DNA from: JBBROS01 sp964246015
GTDB lineage: Bacteria; Pseudomonadota; Alphaproteobacteria; Acetobacterales; Acetobacteraceae
NCBI GenBank assembly: GCA_964246015.1
Contig: CAXTPG010000003.1
Span: 1-64,000, forward strand
DNA: 64,000 nt
Reading direction: 5' to 3'
Below, piece after piece: positions 58,841 to 64,000 of this stretch (position 1 is its first letter; each line of letters begins with the position of its first letter). A program made the translations under genes and the position numbers. The notes under the pieces are model-generated. The model was not told the DNA's origin and did not search any database. It saw nothing but the letters and a program-made list of their open reading frames with translations.

Positions 58841-59704
58841 ATGAACCGCCGCACCCTGCTCGCCGCCCTCGGCGCCGCTCCCCTGGTTCACCCCGCCCGG
58901 GCGCAACAAGCCCGGCTGGTGTTCACCGCGATCCCGGACCAGGACGAAACCCGGCTTGTCGAACGCTTCGGCCGGGTCGCGACCTATCTGCAGGGCGCGC
59001 TGGGCATCCCGGTCGCCTACGTGCCGGTCAAAAGCTATCCGGCCGCAGTGACCGCCTTCACCAACAACCAGGTGCAGCTTGCCTGGTTCGGCGGCTTCAC
59101 CGGCGTGCAGGCCCGCCGCGCCGTGCCGGGGTCGGAGGCGATCGCGCAGGGCGTCGAGGACACGAAGTTCAAGAGCTTCTTCATCGCCAATGCCCGCACG
59201 GGCCTGCAACCAGGTCCCGCCTTCCCCGACGCCATCAAGGGCCGCAGCTTCACCTTCGGCGCGCGGGCCAGCACCTCCGGCCGCGTGATGCCCGAGCACT
59301 TCATCCGCGAGCGCTTCAAGCAGCCGCCCGACCAGGTGTTCAGCCGCGTCGGCTTCTCCGGCGACCACTCCCGCACGCTGCAGCTCGTGCAGTCCGGCGC
59401 GTTCGAGGTGGGCGCGCTGGATTATTCGGTGTTCGAGCTGGAGCGCAAGGCGGGCCGCGTCGACGAGGCGGCGGTGCGCGTGCTGTGGGAGACGCCGACC
59501 TTCCCCGACTACAACTGGACCCTGCGCGGCGACGCGGACGAGCGGTTCGGCGCCGGGTTCAAGGAACGGGTGCGGGCGGCCCTGCTGGCGGTCAAGGACC
59601 CGGCGATCCTCGATCAGTTCGGCCGCACCGGCTTCATCGCGGCAGCCAACGCCGACTACCTCCCGGTGGAGCTGGTCGCGCAATCGACCGAGCTCCTGAA
59701 CTGA
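58841..59704 (+). CDS. PhnD-type ABC solute-binding protein (putative selenate/oxyanion)
   Basis: A 287-residue periplasmic binding protein with a signal peptide (MNRRTLLAALGAAPLVHPARA). It shows VFTAIPDQDETRLVERFGRV, VPVKSYPAAVTAFTNNQVQL, the AWFGGFTGVQA loop, and the SFTFGARASTSGRVMPEHF and VGFSGDHSRTLQLVQSGA ligand segments. This is the PhnD superfamily branch often labelled putative selenate ABC transporter binding protein, by memory of those sequences. An ATPase and a two-part permease follow. Confidence 0.85.
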   Translation: MNRRTLLAALGAAPLVHPARAQQARLVFTAIPDQDETRLVERFGRVATYLQGALGIPVAYVPVKSYPAAVTAFTNNQVQLAWFGGFTGVQARRAVPGSEAIAQGVEDTKFKSFFIANARTGLQPGPAFPDAIKGRSFTFGARASTSGRVMPEHFIRERFKQPPDQVFSRVGFSGDHSRTLQLVQSGAFEVGALDYSVFELERKAGRVDEAAVRVLWETPTFPDYNWTLRGDADERFGAGFKERVRAALLAVKDPAILDQFGRTGFIAAANADYLPVELVAQSTELLN

Positions 59705-60384
59705 GCCAGCCCCGCCCGGAACTGATCCGCCTCGAGCGTCTGGAGGCCGGCTACCGCGGCCGGCCGGTCCTGCGCGGCATCGACCTCGTGCTCCATGAAG
59801 GGGAGCGCGTCGCCGTGCTCGGCCGGTCCGGCGCCGGCAAGTCGACCCTGCTGAACGTGCTGTACGAACGCCTGGCCGACCGCGCCGCGCTCGTGCCGCA
59901 GGCGGCTGCCCTCGTGCACAGCCTCAGCGTGTTCCACAACGTCTACATGGGCCGGCTCGACCGCCACTCGGCATGGCGCAACCTGCGGATGCTCGCCTGG
60001 CCGGCCCGGCACGAGGTCGCGTCCGTGCGCGCCACGCTCGACGAGGTCGGGCTCTCCGACTCGCTGTTCGCCCGCGCCGGCGCGCTGTCGGGCGGGCAGC
60101 AGCAGCGCGTCTCGGTCGCCCGCGCGCTGTACAACGGCCGCCCCGTGCTGATCGGCGACGAGCCGGTGTCGGCGCTCGATCCACGGCAGGCGGCCGCGGT
60201 GCTGGAGCGCCTGCACGCCCGCCATCCCACCAGCATCCTGGCGCTGCACGACGTGTCACTCGCACTCGACCACGCCACACGGGTGCTGGTGATCGAGGAC
60301 GGGCGCCTCGTTCTCGACGCGCCCGCCTCGGGCCTGTCGCGCGCCGAGCTGCTGCGCTTCTACCGCCCCGGCGACGCGGCTTGA
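59701..60384 (+). CDS. ABC transporter ATPase for the PhnD-type system
   Basis: A 227-residue ATPase: Walker A GRSGAGKST (about 42), Q-loop LVPQAAALVHSLSV, signature LSGGQQQRVSVARAL, Walker B VLIGDEPVSALDP and a switch His in ALHDVSL. Resembles PhnC-like oxyanion ATPases. No ATG, GTG or TTG fits: the frame before Walker A contains none, but a CTG at 59701 overlaps the binding-protein stop (CTGA), so I propose a CTG start. The stop overlaps the permease start. Confidence 0.88.
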   Translation: MSQPRPELIRLERLEAGYRGRPVLRGIDLVLHEGERVAVLGRSGAGKSTLLNVLYERLADRAALVPQAAALVHSLSVFHNVYMGRLDRHSAWRNLRMLAWPARHEVASVRATLDEVGLSDSLFARAGALSGGQQQRVSVARALYNGRPVLIGDEPVSALDPRQAAAVLERLHARHPTSILALHDVSLALDHATRVLVIEDGRLVLDAPASGLSRAELLRFYRPGDAA

Positions 60385-61874
60385 GCTACGTCCGCACGAG
60401 CTGGGCGTTCATCCTCGCCGCCGGGCTTGCCCTGGCCGCCGCCGACCTGCGCATCAGCGCGCTCGATCCGTGGGCGGAGATGCTGCGGCTGCTGTCCGGC
60501 GCCTTGCGGCCCGACCTGCTGGCGGTTCCGGCGACCAGCGTCGTGCTGACCGTCGCCTTCGCGGTGCTGGGCGTCGCCGGCGGGGCGGCGGCCGGCTTCC
60601 TGCTCGCCTTCGTGTTCCCCGTCTCCCGCGCGGTGCGCGTGCTGTGCGCCGCGCTGCGCTCGGTGCACGAGCTGTTCTGGGCGCTGCTGCTGATCCAGGC
60701 GACCGGCCTTTCGCCCATGACCGGCCTGCTCGCCATCGGCATTCCCTATGCCGGCATCTTCGCCAAGGTCTTCGCCGAGATGATCGAGGAAGCGGACCAG
60801 CGGGCCGAGCGCGTCCTGCCGCCCGGCACCGGCCTCGTCTCCCGCATGATGTACGCGCGCGTCCCGGACCTGGCCCGGCCCATGGGCGACTACCTGCTCT
60901 ATCGCCTGGAATGCGGGCTCCGGTCCACCCTCGTCCTGGGCTTCATCGGGCTGCCGACGATGGGGTTCGAGCTGGAAAGCGACTTCCGCCAGGGCCACTA
61001 TGCGCAGGCGGCGGCGTTCCTGCTGGTCTTCTACGCGCTGGTCGCGACGCGGCGCATCTGGGCCAGGCCGGCGACCCTGCCGTTCCTGCTGATCGGCAGC
61101 GTGGTCGCGCTGGCGGCCCTTACCACGCCCCTGGGTGGCGACCCGGCGCTTACGACCCTCGCCCGCTTCCTGGGCCATGACATCGTGCCACGGCCCCTGC
61201 GCGGGGCGGACCTGCTGGACGGCGCCACATGGGCAGGGTTGGGCGCCTGGCTGCTTCCCATCCTGCGCGACCAGGCTTGGCCCGGGCTGATCGCGACGCT
61301 CGCGCTCTCGCAGATGGCCCTCGTCGGCACCGGCGTGGTGGCCCTGGCGCTGCTGCCGCTCGCCGCGCGCTGCTTCTCCGGGCGGTTGCGGCCGGTTGGC
61401 GCCGGGCTGCTGGTCGTGGTCCGCAGCACGCCGGAATACATGGTCGCCTACGTGCTGCTGCAGACGCTGGGGCCCTCGATGCTGCCCGCCATCATCGCGC
61501 TGACGCTGCACAACGGGGGCATCATCGGCACGCTGCTGGGCGAGCGTGCGGACTCGCTCCCGCTCCGTCCCGACGCGCCGCGCGGGCTCGACCTCTATTG
61601 CTACGAGACGGTCCCGCGCCTCTATGGCCAGTTCCTCGCCTTCGCGCTCTACCGGTGGGAGATCATCGTCCGGGAGAGCGCCATCTTCGGCATCCTGGGC
61701 GTCCGCACGCTGGGCTTCTTCGTCGACGGCGCCATCAGCGAGCTGCGGCTGGACGTCGCCGTCATCCTGATCGCCTGCACGGGGGCGCTTTCGATGGCTA
61801 TCGACGCGCTCTCGCGCCGCCTCCGCCGCCGCCTGCGGATCGAGGACCGGCCCGACACGCATCGGTGCGGCTGA
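60381..61874 (+). CDS. ABC permease with two fused transmembrane halves (PhnE-like)
   Basis: A 497-residue inner-membrane protein holding two permease domains in one chain. The first half (about 50-255) has the EAA-like region IGIPYAGIFAKVFAEMIEEADQ and the second (about 300-485) GGIIGTLLGERADSL. Each half is like a PhnE permease. The TTG at 60381 overlaps the ATPase stop (TTGA). Together with the upstream binding protein and ATPase it makes a complete importer. Confidence 0.87.
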   Translation: MSYVRTSWAFILAAGLALAAADLRISALDPWAEMLRLLSGALRPDLLAVPATSVVLTVAFAVLGVAGGAAAGFLLAFVFPVSRAVRVLCAALRSVHELFWALLLIQATGLSPMTGLLAIGIPYAGIFAKVFAEMIEEADQRAERVLPPGTGLVSRMMYARVPDLARPMGDYLLYRLECGLRSTLVLGFIGLPTMGFELESDFRQGHYAQAAAFLLVFYALVATRRIWARPATLPFLLIGSVVALAALTTPLGGDPALTTLARFLGHDIVPRPLRGADLLDGATWAGLGAWLLPILRDQAWPGLIATLALSQMALVGTGVVALALLPLAARCFSGRLRPVGAGLLVVVRSTPEYMVAYVLLQTLGPSMLPAIIALTLHNGGIIGTLLGERADSLPLRPDAPRGLDLYCYETVPRLYGQFLAFALYRWEIIVRESAIFGILGVRTLGFFVDGAISELRLDVAVILIACTGALSMAIDALSRRLRRRLRIEDRPDTHRCG

Positions 61875-61935
61875 CGGTCTGGCCCCCCCGCCGGTCCGGT
61901 GCTAACCCGATACCTGACGGACAGGAGACACGGCC

Positions 61936-63366
61936 ATGCGCAACACCGAGCAGATCTGGCAGATCGTCGATGGCAAGCGGGAGGAGTACATCGCCCTCGC
62001 CGACCAGGTCTGGGGCACGCCCGAGCTGGCCTACGGCGAGCACCGCAGCGTCGCCGCCCATCTCGAACAGCTCGAGAAGGAAGGGTTCCGCATCACCCGC
62101 GACCTTGCCGGCATTCCCACGGCGGTCATGGCGGAAGCCGGCGAGGACGGTCCGGTCATCGCCATCCTCGGCGAATACGACGCCCTTCCCGGGCTGAGCC
62201 AACAGGCCGGCATCGCCGAGCCGAAGCCCGTCGACGGCGACGCGGGCGTGGGCCACGGGTGCGGCCACAACCTGCTCGGCTCCGCGGCCATGCTCGCCGC
62301 GTCCTCCGTGAAGGACTGGCTTGCCCAGCACGGCATCAAGGGCCGCGTCCGCTACTACGGCTGCCCGGCGGAGGAGGGCGGCGCGGCGAAAGGCTTCATG
62401 GTCCGCGCCGGCGCTTTCAAGGATGTCGACATCGCCATCTCCTGGCATCCCGCCAGCTTCTCGGGCGTGAACGAGGCGGTCAGCCTCGCCAATACCCGCA
62501 TCGACTTCACCTTCGTCGGCCGCGCCAGCCACGCGGCGGCCGCCCCGCATCTAGGCCGCAGCGCCCTCGACGCCGTGGAGCTGATGAACGTCGGCGTCAA
62601 CTACATGCGCGAGCACATGCCCGACAGCGCCCGCGTCCACTACGCCTACCTCGACGCCGGCGGCATCGCGCCGAACGTGGTCCAGGCCCGGGCGAAAATC
62701 CGCTACCTGATCCGCGCGTCGGATCTCGCGGAACTCACGAAGCTCGTCGCCCGCGTGCGCAAGATCGCCGACGGCGCCGCCCTGATGACCGAGACGACGG
62801 TCACCACCGCCGTCGTCAGCGCCGTCAGCAACCTGATGGGCAACGACCCGCTGGAGAAGCTGATGGACGACAACTTCCAGCGGCTGGGGCCGCCGGAGTT
62901 CGACGAGGCGGACCGCGCCTACGCCGACAAGATCCGCGCGACGCTCTCCGACGCCGATATCGCCGCTGCGTTCAACCGCGCCGGGGTGCCCGTGCAGCGC
63001 GACATGGCGATGTGCGACTTCATCGTCCCGCTTGCGGCCAGGGGCCGCGGCGGCAACGGCAGCACGGACGTCGGCGACGTCAGCTGGGTGGTGCCCACCG
63101 TCCAGGCCCGCGGCGCCACCTGCGCCGTCGGAACCCCCTTCCATTCCTGGCAGTTGACCGCGCAGGGCAAGTCCCCCGCCGCCCATAAGGGCCTGGTCCA
63201 CGTCGCCAAGGTGATGGCCGGCACCGCGATCGACGCGCTGCAGCAGCCCGAGCTGATCGCCGCCGCGAAGGCGGACCTGGCCGCGCGCACGAAGGTCACC
63301 CCCTATGTCTGCCCGCTGCCCCCCGACGTGAACCCCCCGATCGCCGCGATGAGCAAGGGAGTCTGA
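61936..63366 (+). CDS. M20-family amidohydrolase, AbgB-like
   Basis: A 476-residue zinc peptidase-fold protein close to AbgB (p-aminobenzoyl-glutamate hydrolase subunit B). Metal and catalytic segments are visible: ILGEYDALPGLSQQAG, GHGCGHNLLGSAAMLAA, CPAEEGGAAKGFM and TFVGRASHAAAAPHLGRSALDAV of the lid domain. No AbgA gene is adjacent. It may deacylate amino-acid conjugates in the cytoplasm. An ACAGGAGA site precedes the ATG. A TRAP binding-protein gene follows. Confidence 0.92.
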   Translation: MRNTEQIWQIVDGKREEYIALADQVWGTPELAYGEHRSVAAHLEQLEKEGFRITRDLAGIPTAVMAEAGEDGPVIAILGEYDALPGLSQQAGIAEPKPVDGDAGVGHGCGHNLLGSAAMLAASSVKDWLAQHGIKGRVRYYGCPAEEGGAAKGFMVRAGAFKDVDIAISWHPASFSGVNEAVSLANTRIDFTFVGRASHAAAAPHLGRSALDAVELMNVGVNYMREHMPDSARVHYAYLDAGGIAPNVVQARAKIRYLIRASDLAELTKLVARVRKIADGAALMTETTVTTAVVSAVSNLMGNDPLEKLMDDNFQRLGPPEFDEADRAYADKIRATLSDADIAAAFNRAGVPVQRDMAMCDFIVPLAARGRGGNGSTDVGDVSWVVPTVQARGATCAVGTPFHSWQLTAQGKSPAAHKGLVHVAKVMAGTAIDALQQPELIAAAKADLAARTKVTPYVCPLPPDVNPPIAAMSKGV

Positions 63367-63438
63367 GTGTTGCCCTAGACGGCCCCTATCTCAGTCCATA
63401 GCCTGCCGCACCAGAAAACGAATCCGGGGAGAACCATA

Positions 63439-64000
63439 ATGGAACGTCGTGGCCTGTTGACCGCTGCCGCGGGGGGCGCCGCGCTCGCCGCTACCCTGCC
63501 CATGCCCGCCATCGCGCAGAGCATGCCGGAGGTCCGCTGGCGGATGCCGTCCAGCTTCCCGAAGAGCCTCAGCACGCTGTATGGCGGCTGCGAATACATC
63601 TGCAACCGCGTTGCCGCCATGACGGACAACAAGTTCCAGATCCGCCCGTTTGCCCCCGGCGAGATCGTGCCGGCGTTGCAGGTGCTGGACGCGGTGCAGG
63701 CCGGCACCGTCGAGGTCGGGCACACCGCCAGCTACTACTACGTGGGCAAGGATCCGACGTTCGCCTTCGGGTCCACCGTGCCGTTCGGCTTCAACACCCG
63801 CCAGCAGCAGGCCTGGATGCTCCACGGCGGCGGGCTGGACCTGATGAACGAGCTGCTGAAGCCCTACAACACGCTCTCGGTCATCGCAGGCAACACGGGC
63901 GCGCAGATGGGCGGGTGGTTCCGCAAGGAGATGAAGACCGTCGACGACTACAAGGGCCTGAAGTTCCGCATTGCCGGGCTGGCGGGTCAGGTGATCCAGA
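63439..64000 (+). CDS. TRAP transporter solute-binding protein (cut by window edge)
   Basis: The first 187 residues of a DctP-family binding protein. The signal (MERRGLLTAAAGGAALAATL, Arg pair) may use Tat, with cleavage near AIA-Q. The visible part resembles the TakP-like branch annotated for mannitol or chloroaromatic compounds: WRMPSSFPKSLSTLYGG, VAAMTDNKFQIRPFAPGEI, GHTASYYYVGKDP and WFRKEMKTVDDYKGLKFRI. The rest and its permease genes lie to the right. It follows the AbgB-like gene by 72 bases. Confidence 0.92.
   Translation, partial: MERRGLLTAAAGGAALAATLPMPAIAQSMPEVRWRMPSSFPKSLSTLYGGCEYICNRVAAMTDNKFQIRPFAPGEIVPALQVLDAVQAGTVEVGHTASYYYVGKDPTFAFGSTVPFGFNTRQQQAWMLHGGGLDLMNELLKPYNTLSVIAGNTGAQMGGWFRKEMKTVDDYKGLKFRIAGLAGQVIQ

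Noticed and set aside
1..64000. Insertion sequences, CRISPR arrays, integrases or rRNA
   Set aside because: No transposase, Cas, integrase or rRNA signature was seen; the only notable repeats are within the PAS gene and the effector-like gene.

Overview
The base composition (very GC-rich throughout), codon use and gene content point to an alphaproteobacterium of the Rhodospirillales, most likely an Acetobacteraceae relative of the Roseomonas type. Supporting signs are the kdsD-lptC-lptA-lptB-rpoN-hpf block, hsp20 next to a DUF1150 gene, two TRAP solute-binding genes, and an mnmA/ferredoxin/cysteine desulfurase cluster. This placement is an inference from content; no rRNA lies in the window. 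About 62 protein genes and one tRNA are supported. No insertion sequence, CRISPR array or integrase was seen, and no gap between genes exceeds 300 bases.

1-5300: an OmpA-like fragment cut by the left edge, a MotA-like/MotB-like pair without flagellar genes, an OmpR-type regulator read towards them, and ribA. 5300-8100: an L,D-transpeptidase, an EamA exporter with an XRE regulator, and an Smr-domain protein. 8100-15350: lactate utilisation, with lutC-lutB separated from lutA by a block holding a RES-domain toxin-like protein, a small candidate partner and a soluble five-PAS chemotaxis-like receptor. 15350-20050: an orphan DNA methyltransferase, a Tim44-like protein, a ketopantoate reductase, an acyl-CoA ligase and a histidine phosphatase. 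20050-28900: cell-envelope genes (polysaccharide ABC exporter, SPOR lytic transglycosylase, Kdo and LPS transport genes), then rpoN and hpf.

28900-35460: hsp20 with DUF1150, a TRAP transporter with fused permease, msrB, and a glycogen-debranching-type glycosidase. 35600-38440: a PAAR-like DUF4280 gene divergent from a modular secreted-effector-like gene, then a Spy/CpxP-like periplasmic protein and a tRNA with anticodon CAU. 38560-43580: sulfur handling (mnmA, ferredoxin, two cysteine desulfurases, cysE) interrupted by a hexapeptide acyltransferase on the other strand. 43800-50090: an alpha/beta hydrolase, a small lipoprotein, a YmdB-like phosphoesterase, 5-formyl-THF cyclo-ligase behind a structured leader, a PLP decarboxylase, and lipid kinase plus PAP2 phosphatase. 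50110-64000: a molybdopterin oxidoreductase, a small catabolic cluster (HpaI aldolase, orphan binding protein, racemase-like and amidohydrolase enzymes), a copper chaperone, a nucleoside phosphorylase, a PhnD-type ABC transporter with a DoxX-like gene, an M20 amidohydrolase and the start of another TRAP binding protein.

The most promising undescribed signal is a short N-terminal motif (F-x3-Q-R-x-W) shared by two otherwise unrelated toxin-like proteins 24 kb apart, one beside a DUF4280 PAAR-like spike gene. I read it as a possible export tag for contractile-secretion effectors. Many operons here are joined by 4-base start/stop overlaps, including two that seem to need CTG starts.
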